Below, piece by piece: positions 8,698 to 18,482 of a DNA stretch of 64,000 bases. Source of the stretch: Streptomyces sp. 71268. Its GTDB lineage: Bacteria; Actinomycetota; Actinomycetes; Streptomycetales; Streptomycetaceae. Where the stretch lies: contig NZ_CP114200.1 of assembly GCF_029392895.1 (NCBI RefSeq), forward strand, positions 4,557,001-4,621,000, given 5' to 3'. The notes beneath the pieces were generated by a model. It did no database searches and was not told the DNA's origin. It was given only the letters and a program-made list of their open reading frames with translations. Position 1 is the stretch's first letter. Each line of letters opens with the position of its first letter. A program made the translations under genes and the position numbers.

Positions 8698-9915
8698 ATG
8701 GTCCCGCTGCCCCAGCCCGCCGACTGGTTCCTCACCACCAGGTTCCACCTCTGGTACGGCGTCGCCTGGCTGACGGTGGGGCTCGGGCCGACGGCGCTGG
8801 CCGTGCGGGACGCCTCGCGCGCCGACCAGTACGCGGCGGCGGTGCTGCTGCCGCTGCTGGCCGCCGACTACGGGGCCCTGCTGCTCGCGGCCCGCCGCCA
8901 GGTGCCCGGGCCCCGGGCCGGGCTCGTACCGTCCGTCCTGCTGGCCCTGCTCGGACTGCACATCGCGGCGGTGTCGTACGTGTTGGAGGGCGCGGCCGCG
9001 CTGTTCGTGGTGGCCCTCCCGCAGTTCTGGGTCTTCGCGGCCGGGCCACGGGCCGCGATCAAGCTCAGCGGTCTCGCGGCGGCCAGCACGGCGCTCGGCG
9101 GGGTGCTGCCCCAGGGGTGGAGCCCGCACCTGCTCACCGGCAACCTCGTCGCCACCCTCCTCGCCTACGCGGCGGGCGTGGCCGTCGGCCGGTGGCTCTA
9201 CCGCTTCGTCGGCCTGACCCAGGCCAGGGCGGACGCGCTCGCCGCCGAACTGGCCGAGGCGCAGGCCCGGTTGGCCGAGGCGAACCAGCGCCAGGGCGCG
9301 GCCGACGAGCGCGAACGGCTGGCCCGCGACATCCACGACACCCTCGCCCAGGGTTTCGCCTCGATCATCGTGCTGGCCGAGGCGGCGCGCTCGGGTGTGC
9401 GCACCGATCCCGACCGCAGCGCACAGCAGTTGGACTCGATCGAGCGGACGGCGCGCGAGAACCTCGCCGAGGCCCGCGCGCTGGTCGGCGCCGCCCCGCG
9501 CACCGGCGCCGCGCCCGGCACGCTGGCCCAGGCGCTGCGCCGCACGCTCGACCGGTTCGCCCAGGACACCGGGCTCACCGTCACCGCCGAACTGCCCGAC
9601 GTGCCCTGTGACCAGCGGACCCGGATCGCGCTGCTGCGCTGCGCCCAGGAGTCGCTGGCCAACGTGCGCAAGCACGCGGGGGCGACCACGGTCGGCGTGG
9701 TGCTCGCGGCGCGGCCGTACGGGGTGGAGCTGGAACTCACCGACGACGGACGGGGGTTCGTGGTGGCCGACGCGGAAGGCTTCGGCCTCGACGGGATGCG
9801 CAAGCGGCTGGCCGAGCTGGGCGGCGAACTCCAGGTGACCAGCTCGCTCGGGGACGGCACCCGGGTGCTCGCCACGGTCCCCACCACCGAACACGAGGAG
9901 GCGCGGCGCACATGA
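8698..9915 (+). CDS. Sensor histidine kinase, NarL/DesK type (HisKA_3)
   Basis: 405 residues. The N-terminal 170 residues form five or six hydrophobic helices with little between them, so the signal is probably sensed in the membrane. A short coiled-coil-like linker (QARLAEANQRQ) follows. The H-box RERLARDIHDTLAQGF at about residue 205 carries the phospho-accepting His. The ATPase domain shows the N-box (ESLANVRKHAGA) and G-box (DDGRGF, GFGLDGMRKRL). It overlaps the response regulator by 4 nt and follows the MMPL gene by 5 nt, so the pair may control or monitor that transporter. Confidence 0.93.
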   Translation: MVPLPQPADWFLTTRFHLWYGVAWLTVGLGPTALAVRDASRADQYAAAVLLPLLAADYGALLLAARRQVPGPRAGLVPSVLLALLGLHIAAVSYVLEGAAALFVVALPQFWVFAAGPRAAIKLSGLAAASTALGGVLPQGWSPHLLTGNLVATLLAYAAGVAVGRWLYRFVGLTQARADALAAELAEAQARLAEANQRQGAADERERLARDIHDTLAQGFASIIVLAEAARSGVRTDPDRSAQQLDSIERTARENLAEARALVGAAPRTGAAPGTLAQALRRTLDRFAQDTGLTVTAELPDVPCDQRTRIALLRCAQESLANVRKHAGATTVGVVLAARPYGVELELTDDGRGFVVADAEGFGLDGMRKRLAELGGELQVTSSLGDGTRVLATVPTTEHEEARRT

Positions 9916-10622
9916 CGGACACGGCTGACGGGGCTGGCCCGCACGGGATCGCGGCCGCCGCCGGGCCCAGGATTCGGGTGCTGGTGGCGGACGACCACAC
10001 GGTGATGCGCGCGGGGGTGGTCGCCCTGCTGGGTCCGGAGCCCGGCGTGGAGATCGTGGGCGAGGCCGCGAACGGGGCCGAGGCCGTCGCGGCGGTCCGC
10101 GCGCTCGCCCCCGACGTGGCCCTGCTCGACCTGCGGATGCCGGTGCTTGACGGGGTGGGCGCGACCGAGCGGATCGTCGCCAGCGGGGCGTCGACCCGGG
10201 TGCTCATCCTCACGACGTACGACACCGACGCGGAGATCGAACGGGCGGTGGAGGCCGGGGCGGTGGGCTACCTCCTCAAGGACACCTCGCGGGAGCAGTT
10301 GGTGGCCGCCATCGCCGCCGCGGCCCGTGGCGAGACGGTGCTGGCCCCCAAGGTCGCCGAGCGGTTGGTGGCCCGGATGCGCCGGCCGGCGCCGGTCGCG
10401 CTGACCGGGCGCGAGCTGGAGGTGCTGACCGCGGTGGCCGACGGCCTGTCGAACGCGGAGATCGGCCGCCGCCTGGTCATCGGCGAGGCCACCGTCAAGA
10501 CCCACCTGTTGCGGGTCTTCGCCAAGCTGGACGTGAGCGACCGCACCCACGCGGTGGTGGTCGCCATCGACCGCGGCCTCCTGGTCCGCCCCGACGCGCG
10601 CGGCGGTTCGACCGCGCCCTGA
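9912..10622 (+). CDS. Response regulator, NarL/LuxR family
   Basis: 236 residues. The receiver domain has the acidic pair in VADDHTVMRAG, the phospho-acceptor Asp in DVALLDLRMPVLDG and the conserved Lys in LLKDTS. The C-terminal LuxR/GerE HTH is clear (LTGRELEVLTAVADGLSNAEIG, then EATVKTHLLRVFAKLDVSDR). The ATG overlaps the kinase stop (ATGA), indicating translational coupling. Together they form a complete two-component pair. No target promoter can be deduced beyond possible control of its own operon. Confidence 0.95.
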   Translation: MTDTADGAGPHGIAAAAGPRIRVLVADDHTVMRAGVVALLGPEPGVEIVGEAANGAEAVAAVRALAPDVALLDLRMPVLDGVGATERIVASGASTRVLILTTYDTDAEIERAVEAGAVGYLLKDTSREQLVAAIAAAARGETVLAPKVAERLVARMRRPAPVALTGRELEVLTAVADGLSNAEIGRRLVIGEATVKTHLLRVFAKLDVSDRTHAVVVAIDRGLLVRPDARGGSTAP

Positions 10623-10707
10623 CGCCGGCCCCGCGCGGCACGGGCCCTACACGCCCGGTGCCGGCCCAACACCGCCTGGCGCCGGCCCCTCCGCTCCGTC
10701 GCGGGGG

Positions 10708-12846
10708 TCACTTGTCCTGCGGGTAGGTGGCGATGACCTTGCCCCTGGGGTCGGCCTTGAGGTAGCCGGAGCCGTAGGCGTCGGAGAGGTAGACGCTCAT
10801 GCTCTGGCCCTCGTCGAAGACGCTGGACGGGGCGCGGACGACGAGGTAGCGGCTGGTGGGCTGGTCGACGCCGAGCACCTGGTCCGCCTTGCGCATCAAC
10901 GCGGGCAGGGCGTCCCAGTCGAAGGCGTCCAGGTCCAGCGGCTGGGTGCCGGTCGCCTTCGTACCGCCCGCGCCGTCCCGGGACGCCCCGCTGTCCGCGC
11001 GGTAGCTGAACCGGTCGTACCGCTTGCTGCTGCCCTGCACGAGCGCCTCGGCCGACACGTGCTCGGGGTAGACCACGAGGCTGATGACCTTGCCGGTGTC
11101 CATCAACGGCCGCAGCTCGGTGAGGGCCCGGCGGATTCCGTCGGGCGTGAGCAGGTCGGTCTGCGGCTGCTCGTCTTCGGTGCCGCCCGCGTCGCCGAAC
11201 GAGGGCGAGGAGGGCTGCGTGCCCGAGGTGTCGCGCTTGGGCGCGGCGGGCCCGGTGGCCGTCGCCGAGGTGCCGGGGCCCGGCGTCTGGCGGGCGGTGG
11301 GGGTGCCGTCCTTGTCGTCCGGGCTGGGCAGCAGTACGTAGAGCAGGACACCGGTCAGGACGGCGGCGAGGACGACCATGCCGACCGTCGCCAGCCTCCG
11401 GGTACGCACCCGGCGCCGCGCGGCGTCCGGGTCCGGGGCGGGCGGCGGACTGATGCGGTACGAGGCGCCGCCCCCGAGCCCACCCCGCCCGGCCGCTCCC
11501 GCGCCCGCTGTTCCCGAGCCCGCCGTACGCGCGCCCGTACCCGCCGTCCCCACGCCGGTCGCACGCGCGCCGGTGCCCGTCGCGCCCGCGCCGGTCGCAC
11601 GCGCGCCCGCGCTCGTCGCGCTTGCGCCAGCCGACCCCGTGCCCGCGCCGGCCCGCGCGCCCGCGCCCGTACTCGCGCCGGCCCGCGCTCCCGTGCCCGC
11701 GCTCCCGGTCGTGCCCGTCCCCCCGCGCGCGGCCGTGCCCTGCCCCGCGCCGGGTCTCTCGCCGCTCGGTGGGGCCAGTGGGAACGAGGTGACCGAGGAG
11801 TCGCGCGTCGGGTCAGAGCCGGACGCCGACGGGTGCGGGCCCGGGTGGGCGCCCGAGGTCGTGTCGGCGGGGCCGGGCGCCGGGGCCGTGTCGCCCAGGT
11901 CCGCGGTGTTCATCGGCGCCGTGGTCTCCGGCGCCGCCCCCGCGCCGGCGAGCCCCGCTCCGGTGCCGGTGCCGGTTCCCGTACCGGCCGCGCCGCTCGC
12001 GTTTCCCGCGCCCCCCGCCTCACCCTGGGCGATAGCGGCGGCGAGCATGCGGTCGAGGGTGCCGGCGTCCGGGCGCGCGCCCGGGTCGCGGACCAGCAGC
12101 AACGTCAGGACCTCGGTGAGCGGGCCGGCCTTGCGGGGCGGCGGCACCTCGTCGTTGAGCACGGCCGCGAGGGTGGCGAGGGTGTTCGCGCGGCGCAGCG
12201 GGTGGTGGCCCTCCACGGCGACGTACAGCAGCATGCCGAGCGACCAGAAGTCGGCGGCGGGGCCGCCGGCCTGGCCACGGACGCGCTCGGGGGCCATGTA
12301 GTCGGGCGAACCGATGATGGAGCCGGTGGCGGTGAGGCTGGTGGACTCGCGGATCGCGGCGATGCCGAAGTCGGTGAGCACCGGCCGGCCGTCCTTGCGC
12401 AGCAGCACGTTGGCGGGCTTGACGTCGCGGTGCTCGATGCCGACGGCGTGCGTGGCGCGCAGCGCCGCCAGGATGCCGCCGCCGAGCCGGGCCGCCTCGG
12501 CGGGCGTCATCGGCCCCGCGTCCAGACGGCCCTGGAGCGAGCCGCCGGAGACCAACTCCATGACGATCCACGGGTACGCGTCCTCACCGCCGTCCACGAT
12601 GTGGTGAATGGTCACCACATTGGGGTGGTCGACGCGGGCGAGGGCGCGTGCCTCGCGCAGCACGCGGGCGCGCAGCGTGCGGGCGGCCTGCGGGTCGTAC
12701 TCGGCGAGCGCCGGGTCCGGCGGGCGCACCTCCTTCAGCGCCACGTCACGGTGGAGAGCCAGGTCGCGGGCGCGCCACACCATGCCCATGCCGCCGCCGC
12801 CGAGCCGTTCCACCAACTCGAAGCGGTCGTCGATCACTCGTCTCAC
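10708..12846 (-). CDS. Membrane-anchored serine/threonine protein kinase (Pkn2-like)
   Basis: 712 residues from a GTG with GGGGGA upstream. The kinase domain occupies about residues 5-270: glycine loop LGGGGMGMVW, the Lys in VALKEV, HRDVKPANVLL and DFG in LTDFGIAAI. Next is a long Ala/Gly/Thr-rich low-complexity linker of more than 200 residues with GTGTGAG-type repeats. One transmembrane helix (TVGMVVLAAVLTGVLLYVLL, about residue 490) and an extracytoplasmic domain of about 200 residues follow. That domain has no PASTA repeats; it looks like the unassigned sensor domains of other Streptomyces kinases. The gene is divergent from a SpoIIE-type phosphatase gene. An in-frame ATG exists further upstream, but the GTG fits the kinase N-terminus (VIDDRFELVERLG). 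Confidence 0.9.
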   Translation of the reverse strand: MRRVIDDRFELVERLGGGGMGMVWRARDLALHRDVALKEVRPPDPALAEYDPQAARTLRARVLREARALARVDHPNVVTIHHIVDGGEDAYPWIVMELVSGGSLQGRLDAGPMTPAEAARLGGGILAALRATHAVGIEHRDVKPANVLLRKDGRPVLTDFGIAAIRESTSLTATGSIIGSPDYMAPERVRGQAGGPAADFWSLGMLLYVAVEGHHPLRRANTLATLAAVLNDEVPPPRKAGPLTEVLTLLLVRDPGARPDAGTLDRMLAAAIAQGEAGGAGNASGAAGTGTGTGTGAGLAGAGAAPETTAPMNTADLGDTAPAPGPADTTSGAHPGPHPSASGSDPTRDSSVTSFPLAPPSGERPGAGQGTAARGGTGTTGSAGTGARAGASTGAGARAGAGTGSAGASATSAGARATGAGATGTGARATGVGTAGTGARTAGSGTAGAGAAGRGGLGGGASYRISPPPAPDPDAARRRVRTRRLATVGMVVLAAVLTGVLLYVLLPSPDDKDGTPTARQTPGPGTSATATGPAAPKRDTSGTQPSSPSFGDAGGTEDEQPQTDLLTPDGIRRALTELRPLMDTGKVISLVVYPEHVSAEALVQGSSKRYDRFSYRADSGASRDGAGGTKATGTQPLDLDAFDWDALPALMRKADQVLGVDQPTSRYLVVRAPSSVFDEGQSMSVYLSDAYGSGYLKADPRGKVIATYPQDK

Positions 12847-13456
12847 GATTTCCCCCGGGGTTCCGCGGTGCGCCAGTGACGCCGTCAACGCCAACAGAAG
12901 GATGCGGCATGGGCGGGCCGCCCGGACAGGAGGGTGTGCCGGCGCCCGCGCCGGCACGACCGGCCACGCGCACCGCCCAACACGGGCCCCCGGCGGCCGG
13001 TGGCGGCTGTGCGCTCGGCCCCGCCACCCTCGCTACCAGGGAAGTCGCCGCCAGGGGCTGTCATCCCGAGTGAACGGGTGTCCGGCCGAGGCCGCGAACC
13101 TCTCGCCGCCGTCCTCGGCTTTCCGCCGGTCGAAGCGCTCCGTGTCGAGCCGCCGGCACACGCGGCCAGCGAGAGAACTCTTGTTGAACTCCTCCCACGA
13201 CCCGTTCGCCGGCCGCGATCCGCACGCCTCCCACGACCCGATACGACACGGGGTCGCACCGCCTGACGGACTGACGGGCTGACGGACTAGCGACGGTCTG
13301 ACGAAAGAGGGTGACGAACGGGCGCGAAGTCGGCCACATCTGCCCGTACCGCGTCACAGAAAGTAAGAAAGTGACTACCTGTGTCGTCGGCGTCTGCCAG
13401 GGTGACTACGGTCCGGCCCCTGAGTGGGGCCGATGGCGCCCTCGCGGAGGTGTGTG
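12847..13456. promoter_or_regulatory. Divergent promoter region between kinase and phosphatase genes
   Basis: About 610 bp between two divergent genes. It contains tandem GACGGACTGACGGGCTGACGG-like elements near 13264-13290 and a less GC-rich stretch near 13340-13385 (ACAGAAAGTAAGAAAG) that is the most likely promoter zone for the phosphatase gene. No gene was found. Confidence 0.35.
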
Positions 13457-14809
13457 GTGCGCTCACACTGGGGCTGGCTGCTGGCCGCGGTGCTCGCCGA
13501 GGCGCTCGTCGCCGTGGCCCACGTCCTGCTCGGGGGCGGTGCCGTCGGCGCGCTGTTCGTCGTCGGTCCGTTGCTGGCGGCGTACCGGCTGAGCGCGGGC
13601 ACCACCGGAGCGGTCGGCGGCCTCGCGGTGCTGCTCGCCGCGGCCCTGCCGTTCAGCGGCGCCGAGGCCACGCAGCCGGGGCGCGCCGAGTACGTCAACG
13701 ACGTGCTCGCGGCGGCCGTCGGCGGGCTCAGCGCGACGCTGGTGGCCCGCGCCCGCACGCGCTCCCAGCGCGCCGAGGACCGCACCCGGCGCGGCTACGC
13801 ACGGATGCGCCGCACGCACGCCCGCACCCGGCGCGCCTACGCGCGCACGCGCGAGGCGTACGCCTCGACCCGGCACGCGCTGCTGCGCACCCGCCGCGTG
13901 CTCGCCCACGTCCAGCGCGTCCACGCGCGCACCAAGACCGCGTGCGAGGCGGCCCAGCGCGCGCACCGCGAGGCGCACCGGGCGCTGACCAGGATGACCC
14001 GCATCGCCCAGGTCAGCCAGCAGGCCATCGTGCGCCCGCTGCCGTCGACCATCGGCGACCTGACGCTGGCCGTACGTACCCGCTCGGCCACCGAACACGC
14101 CCTGATCGGCGGCGACCTGCACGACGCGATCCTCACCCCGACCGGACCGCGCCTGATCGTCGGCGACGCCAAGGGGCACGGCCTGGACGCGGTCCGGCTC
14201 AGCGCGGCGGTGCTGGCCGCCTTCCGGCAGACGGCGGCCGCCGAGCCCGACCTGATCCAGCTCGCCCACACCCTCGACGCCCGCATCGCGGCCGAACTCG
14301 GCCCCGAGGACTTCGTCACGCTGCTGCTGGCCGACTTCGCGCCCGACGAGGTACGCCTCGTCAACTGCGGCCACCCACCACCGCTACGCGCCGGCCGACG
14401 CCTGGAGACGCTCGAACCCGCCAACTCTTCAACGCCCTTGGGCCTCGCGCCCACGCCGGAGCTGCAACGGGTCACCCTCGCGCCCGGACAGCGGCTGCTG
14501 CTGTACACCGACGGGCTTGCCGAGGCCCGCGACGCCAAGGGTGACCTGTTCCCGCTCGACCACCAGGTGCACGCCGCGCTGCGCGGGCCGACCCCGGACG
14601 CGTCGCTCGGCCGGCTGCTCGACCTGCTGTCCGCGCACGCCGGCCCGGCCTCCGCCGACGACCTGACCCTGATCCTGGCCGAGCCCGCCGCACAGCCCGC
14701 CGCCCGCCGCGCCGCGCAACCCGGCGCCGCCACCCCCACGAGCCCGCCCCGCCCCCGGTACCCGGCCCCCGCGCCGGCCACCGAGTGGCAGCCCTGCCCG
14801 CCGGCCTGA
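13457..14809 (+). CDS. SpoIIE/PP2C-type serine phosphatase with N-terminal membrane segment
   Basis: 450 residues from GTG 13457, chosen because GGAGG lies 6 nt upstream; GTG 13454 and GTG 13424 are in-frame alternatives. Two hydrophobic segments lie in the first 75 residues. A long Arg/Thr/Ala-rich helix with TRRAYARTREAY-type repeats (about residues 90-190) is probably a coiled coil. The C-terminal phosphatase domain has metal-binding GGDLHDAI, GDAKGHGLDA and DDLTLI. The domain dephosphorylates Ser/Thr, often on anti-sigma-factor antagonists. The divergent Ser/Thr kinase is a plausible functional partner, by position only. The C-terminus is a Pro/Ala-rich tail. Confidence 0.9.
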   Translation: MRSHWGWLLAAVLAEALVAVAHVLLGGGAVGALFVVGPLLAAYRLSAGTTGAVGGLAVLLAAALPFSGAEATQPGRAEYVNDVLAAAVGGLSATLVARARTRSQRAEDRTRRGYARMRRTHARTRRAYARTREAYASTRHALLRTRRVLAHVQRVHARTKTACEAAQRAHREAHRALTRMTRIAQVSQQAIVRPLPSTIGDLTLAVRTRSATEHALIGGDLHDAILTPTGPRLIVGDAKGHGLDAVRLSAAVLAAFRQTAAAEPDLIQLAHTLDARIAAELGPEDFVTLLLADFAPDEVRLVNCGHPPPLRAGRRLETLEPANSSTPLGLAPTPELQRVTLAPGQRLLLYTDGLAEARDAKGDLFPLDHQVHAALRGPTPDASLGRLLDLLSAHAGPASADDLTLILAEPAAQPAARRAAQPGAATPTSPPRPRYPAPAPATEWQPCPPA

Positions 14810-15741
14810 CCCGGCCCGCTCGGCGTGCTCGGCGCGGCGGGCTCGACGGGGCTCGACGGGCACGTGGGGCTCAACGTCCACGCGAGGCACGTGGGGCACG
14901 TGACCCTCGTGGGGCTGGCCCGGTAGGCCACGGTCGGCCGTACCCCTCCCTTTTCGGTCATGTGCGCACGAGCATCGGCGGCCACGCCCGTACCACCCCG
15001 GCAGCGCTTCCCAAGCCCACGCTCCGGACCAGGTTTGCCGCCAGATGCGTCCGGTCAGCCACACCGACGCCGGGCCCGGCCCGAACGCGGCAGGCCAAGT
15101 GCGATGGACGCACCGCGAGTTGGCTGGTACGTAGAGCGACCTCCGTAGATGAGGGGAGGGGGCACGGCGAACATCGGCTGAACCGCGCTCGTACCGACGG
15201 GGGCGAGCGTGGCTGCGAGCTACACCCGGTGCGGTACGCACGAGATCAGCCGGATGACCGATGCGGTCCGCACAGGTCGGCCCGTACCGTGGTGTCCCCG
15301 CATGCTTTCAGGGCGGGCAACGGGTCAGGCGCGCCCGCCACGCACCGGGCCCGTTGGATTCCCGACCGGAGAGGCCCACGTCGCCTCCGTTCCGGCGGGA
15401 CGTGTTGGGGGTCCTGGCGTCGCCAGCCGGGACCCTCAACACACGGCCTCCGCGCGGCAGACCTCCGTATCCGCCTCCGCCAGGCGCGCGGCTCGCACCC
15501 GCCTGCGCCAGGCGGGCCCCGCAGTCCTCCGGCCCAGCCGCCGCACACTCCCCGCCCGCCGTCGTGCCAGCGATCACCAGCGATCACCAGCGAGCGTCAG
15601 CGGCCGGGCACGGCCACGGGCGCGACGTGACCCCTCCCGACGACCTGGCCGCACAGTGCCAGGAGGGCGCCACACCGTCTCGGGCGGGTCGCGCCGCATG
15701 GGTGACCGGATCGCGGAGTACGCACAGCGGAGGACGTGCCT
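14810..15741. other. Gene-poor interval
   Basis: About 930 bp in which I find no gene with convincing codon bias or motif. It has short direct repeats: CACGTGGGGC-like near 14860-14900 and GCGATCACCA twice near 15571-15592. Possible reading frames on either strand are Arg/Pro-rich and look like non-coding high-GC sequence. Confidence 0.5.
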
Positions 15742-16644
15742 GTGGACGGAATCGTGCGGAGAACGGGCCGCTGGTCGCGGTGGTGCACGGGCGACGCGGC
15801 CCCGATGAGTCGGCGCACGACGCTGACCCTCGGCGCGGCGTCGCTGGCGGCCTTCGTCGTGTTGGGCCTGGCGGTGAGTGCGGGAACGCGTCAGGGGTCG
15901 CCGGCCCGCCCGCTCGCGGCCCGGCCCGACGGCCTGGCGCTGGACGTGTCGGAACCACGGGTGGCGGGCTCCCCGCGCGGCCTCCCCCGCGCCTCGGCTC
16001 GACAACTCGCGGCAGCCGAGGAGCACGCCGACCGGGGCGCCCGGATGTTCGTCACCATGCTCTTCGTCGGTCGGGCGAACGGCAAGCTGGAACTGGTCCC
16101 CCTGTACGGCACGTTCACGCCCGACGGCCCCCCGACCCTCATCGACACCGACGGCCGGGCGTACGAGGGGGGCATGGACGACTTCCGGGCGCACAACGAC
16201 CTGTTCGGCCCGGACGACGAGATCACCTACAACCGCGTCCTGGAGACCGGCCGCCCCGGCGACGCCACCCCGCTGCTGACCAAGTCCGGTCACACGCGAC
16301 CCGACCAACTGCCGCGCTACGTCAGCGGCGGCGTCGCCATCGCGGCGGCGCTCGGCGGCACCCTGCTCCTGGCCCGCCGCGCTCGCCGAGCCGCCACCGA
16401 ACCGGTGATGCCGGCCGAGCCGGCAACCGACACGACAACCACGCCCGTCACGGGAGTCGCGGACGCCACGTCCGCCCCGGAGGCCGCGGACGCCACGAAC
16501 ATCACACACGGCACGGACACCATGGACACCATGGACACCGCTGAAGCCGTTGACCCCGCTGACGCCACCGACCGCGCTGACCTCACTGACCCTGCTGACA
16601 CCATCGACCTCGATGAGACCACGGGCGCCCCGGACGTCACGTAG
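15742..16644 (+). CDS. Hypothetical membrane protein with repetitive acidic C-terminus
   Basis: About 300 residues, function not recognised. After a short basic N-terminus there is a hydrophobic helix (LTLGAASLAAFVVLGLAV, about residues 29-46). An extracytoplasmic region of about 150 residues follows (with LELVPLYGTFTPDGPP and DFRAHNDLFGPDDEI), then a second helix (YVSGGVAIAAALGGTLLLARR). The tail of about 90 residues is rich in Thr/Asp/Ala with DTMDTMDT and DATDRADLTDPAD repeats. GTG 15742 is chosen with GGAGG 8 nt upstream; GTG 15736 is too close to it. It could be a secreted or wall-associated protein with two anchors. It has no operon partner. Confidence 0.6.
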   Translation: MDGIVRRTGRWSRWCTGDAAPMSRRTTLTLGAASLAAFVVLGLAVSAGTRQGSPARPLAARPDGLALDVSEPRVAGSPRGLPRASARQLAAAEEHADRGARMFVTMLFVGRANGKLELVPLYGTFTPDGPPTLIDTDGRAYEGGMDDFRAHNDLFGPDDEITYNRVLETGRPGDATPLLTKSGHTRPDQLPRYVSGGVAIAAALGGTLLLARRARRAATEPVMPAEPATDTTTTPVTGVADATSAPEAADATNITHGTDTMDTMDTAEAVDPADATDRADLTDPADTIDLDETTGAPDVT

Positions 16645-16847
16645 GCGGGCACGCGGGCCGGGGCGGATCACGCGCCGGCCGTACGGATCACTGCGCCCGC
16701 TCTACGGCATCGACTGACGGGGCGCGCCTCTCCGACTCCAACGGGACAGGGCGCCACGCGCCCGACGGGGCGACGCGGTCCGCGCTTCGGGCGGGCGGGG
16801 TGCGCGCATCGACGGTGCACCGGGTCAGTTGTCGCTACGACGATTGC

Positions 16848-17093
16848 CTAACCGGCCTGCTGGCCGCGTTCCGGCTCTGGGAAACAGAGCCCGTCGGCGT
16901 TGGCCGTCCACTCGATACCGCCACCCTCGGGGCGGAGAAAGGCGACACGTTTTCCGTCGACTTGCGGGTCGAACAGGAGATCTTCCAGGCTGTGAATGGA
17001 TTGCAGCACCCCGATCCGATCGGTGAACGGATCGTAGGCGCGCTCACCCGGCTGCGGACCGTGGTATCCGGAGTCGGTCATTCTGATGGCCAT
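16848..17093 (-). CDS. Small conserved-type hypothetical protein (81 aa)
   Basis: 81 residues, no function recognised. The start ATG at 17091-17093 has AGGGGA 4-5 nt upstream; a second in-frame ATG lies four codons later. The pattern FTDRIGVLQSI, then VAFLRPEGGGIEWTA, resembles small Streptomyces proteins often encoded near XRE/DUF397-type genes, in which a short 'R-x-G-x-V' segment is followed by 'V-x-L-R-P-x-G-G-G-x-E-W'. I recall that from memory only. No HTH or membrane segment is present. No partner gene is adjacent. Confidence 0.5.
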   Translation of the reverse strand: MAIRMTDSGYHGPQPGERAYDPFTDRIGVLQSIHSLEDLLFDPQVDGKRVAFLRPEGGGIEWTANADGLCFPEPERGQQAG

Positions 17094-17741
17094 GCGTCCC
17101 CTTTCGCATTCGCGTCGTGGTCGTAAGGAGGTTCGGGTGGGTTCGCGTATCGGGATCGGCACGGGTGCTCTATTCCCCGTTCGGAACAACGCCTCTCGAA
17201 CGCCCGCTGAATTGCCAGGTGAAAACGCGGCCGCAGAAACGCTTCTTGTGCGGCCCCGCCGCATTCGACCGATTCCGCGTACGGCCGCCCGCCGCGCCCG
17301 CTGACCAGCCGCATCGGCCGCGAGGCGGGGGCCGGACACGTACCACCACGCCATCCGCCACAACGCCCCCTGGCGCCGCCAGGCACGGAACGCGGTCAAC
17401 ACCGTTCCCGGCACGCGAGCCGCGCGCACTTACGCGCTGAGCACGTCCACGAGTCGCCACAACTCGCGTATCGAAAGAGCGCTGTTCGCTACCCAGCGGT
17501 AGTTCTTCGCCGGGGTCGCGGTCGGGTCCGCCGCCTTTCGGATTAACCACGGGGAGATTCCTGGACTCGACGACGTTCGCTGCGAACGTCCCTTACGGGG
17601 CGGCAAGGAGCGGAGGGCCCGGGGCCGTCGGGTATGGGGCGCGGGGCAGTCGGCCGGGGAGGGCTGGCCTCCGGTTCCGCGTTGGCGCGTATGCGACGAT
17701 CTCCGCTCACGGTCACCGACAGCGATTCTTCGGGGGAGTCC
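17094..17741. other. Intergenic region with possible remnant coding sequence
   Basis: About 650 bp. On the minus strand, 17430 to about 17560 reads a short peptide-like stretch ending SIRELWRLVDVLSA before a TAA, with protein-like composition but no clear start. It may be the tail of a decayed gene. No other support was found. Confidence 0.3.
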
Positions 17742-18119
17742 ATGCCGCAGCGTGACGATGACGCGTACGAGCCGGTCTTCAAGAAGAGCCCTTGGGGCAC
17801 AAACCGGTACGTCTACAACGCCAACAACCCCATCGGCCTCGCGCTGATCATCATCAGTTGCGTCGTGTTCGTCGTCTTCATGTACCTGATACAGGCCCGA
17901 AAGGGCCCTTTCGAGCCACCCAAGCAGACGCCCTGGAGCCCGTCGATCAACGAGAACCCGACCTACCCCTGGGACGAACACGACCACGCCACACCGTCCA
18001 CCGACGCGACGCCGTCCATCGACGCCACACCGTCTGCCGACGCGACGCCGTCCGGTGATGTGACGCCTTCCGCTGAACTGACGCCGTCTGGGGGCGAGTC
18101 ACCGAGCGATGCGCCCTGA
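17742..18119 (+). CDS. Small single-pass membrane protein with Thr-Pro-Ser repeat tail
   Basis: 125 residues from an ATG with GGGGGAG upstream. Residues 1-30 are hydrophilic, then one strong helix (GLALIIISCVVFVVFMYLI), then an extracytoplasmic region with a six-fold ATPS[TIAG]D-type repeat (TPSTDATPSIDATPSADA and onward) ending in SPSDAP. The repeats are encoded by near-identical 18-bp units, which suggests recent slippage. Function is unknown. It lies 99 nt upstream of the ATP-grasp RiPP precursor but has its own ribosome binding site, and I see no link to peptide maturation. Confidence 0.65.
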   Translation: MPQRDDDAYEPVFKKSPWGTNRYVYNANNPIGLALIIISCVVFVVFMYLIQARKGPFEPPKQTPWSPSINENPTYPWDEHDHATPSTDATPSIDATPSADATPSGDVTPSAELTPSGGESPSDAP

Positions 18120-18218
18120 GCGGGCGGGTCGATGCCTTTTTCCACAAGGGGTGACGGCTTTCGTAGCAGAGCGTTACATTGGGAACTACTGAGCGTTGCC
18201 CCTGGCTAGGAGGTTCCC

Positions 18219-18482
18219 GTGCCAACACCTGGTCCTGTCGAGCCCGCCGGCTGCCGTCCCTGGGGGGTGCGGCGGATGAGTCCCTACCCGTCGACGGTGG
18301 TGATGCCGTTCGCCTCGGTGCGGATCGACGCGCGGACACAACTCGGCGTGTTCCGCGACGAGCGCGGGCAGATCGTCGAGATGGGAAAGCACGGGACGAG
18401 CAAGGGCACCGAGACACCCACGGCCACGAACCTCGACTCACAGCCTGACCAGGGGCATGACCAAGACAGCGCGCAGGACTGA
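18219..18482 (+). CDS. tgmA: ATP-grasp-modified RiPP (graspetide) precursor, TgmA type
   Basis: 87 residues starting at GTG with AGGAGG 5 nt upstream. The leader carries the family hallmark PWGVRRMSPYP at residues 14-24. The C-terminal core (about residues 53-87) is built of donors and acceptors for side-chain ester bonds: Thr/Ser at 60, 61, 64, 66, 68 and 70, and Asp at 73, 77, 81, 83 and 87. This fits the ATP-grasp target RiPP family, in which the next gene product forms omega-ester links. Its stop overlaps the ATP-grasp gene start (TGATG). Which Thr-Asp pairs are linked and where the leader is cleaved cannot be told; no protease gene is adjacent. Confidence 0.85.
   Translation: MPTPGPVEPAGCRPWGVRRMSPYPSTVVMPFASVRIDARTQLGVFRDERGQIVEMGKHGTSKGTETPTATNLDSQPDQGHDQDSAQD

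Noticed and set aside
4015..9915. A nearly 2000-codon open frame on the plus strand
   Set aside because: Only its last part (8698-9915) is real, the histidine kinase. The rest is antisense to nagZ or out of frame with MMPL and translates to Arg/Gly/Ala-rich sequence, an effect of high GC content.
14810..15741. Possible gene or structured RNA in the gap after the phosphatase gene
   Set aside because: No frame has a convincing start, motif or codon bias, and no riboswitch or tRNA fold was recognised.
17430..17987. Minus-strand frame ending SIRELWRLVDVLSA
   Set aside because: The end looks protein-like, but the rest is antisense to the small membrane protein gene at 17742 and there is no start near the good part; at most a gene remnant.
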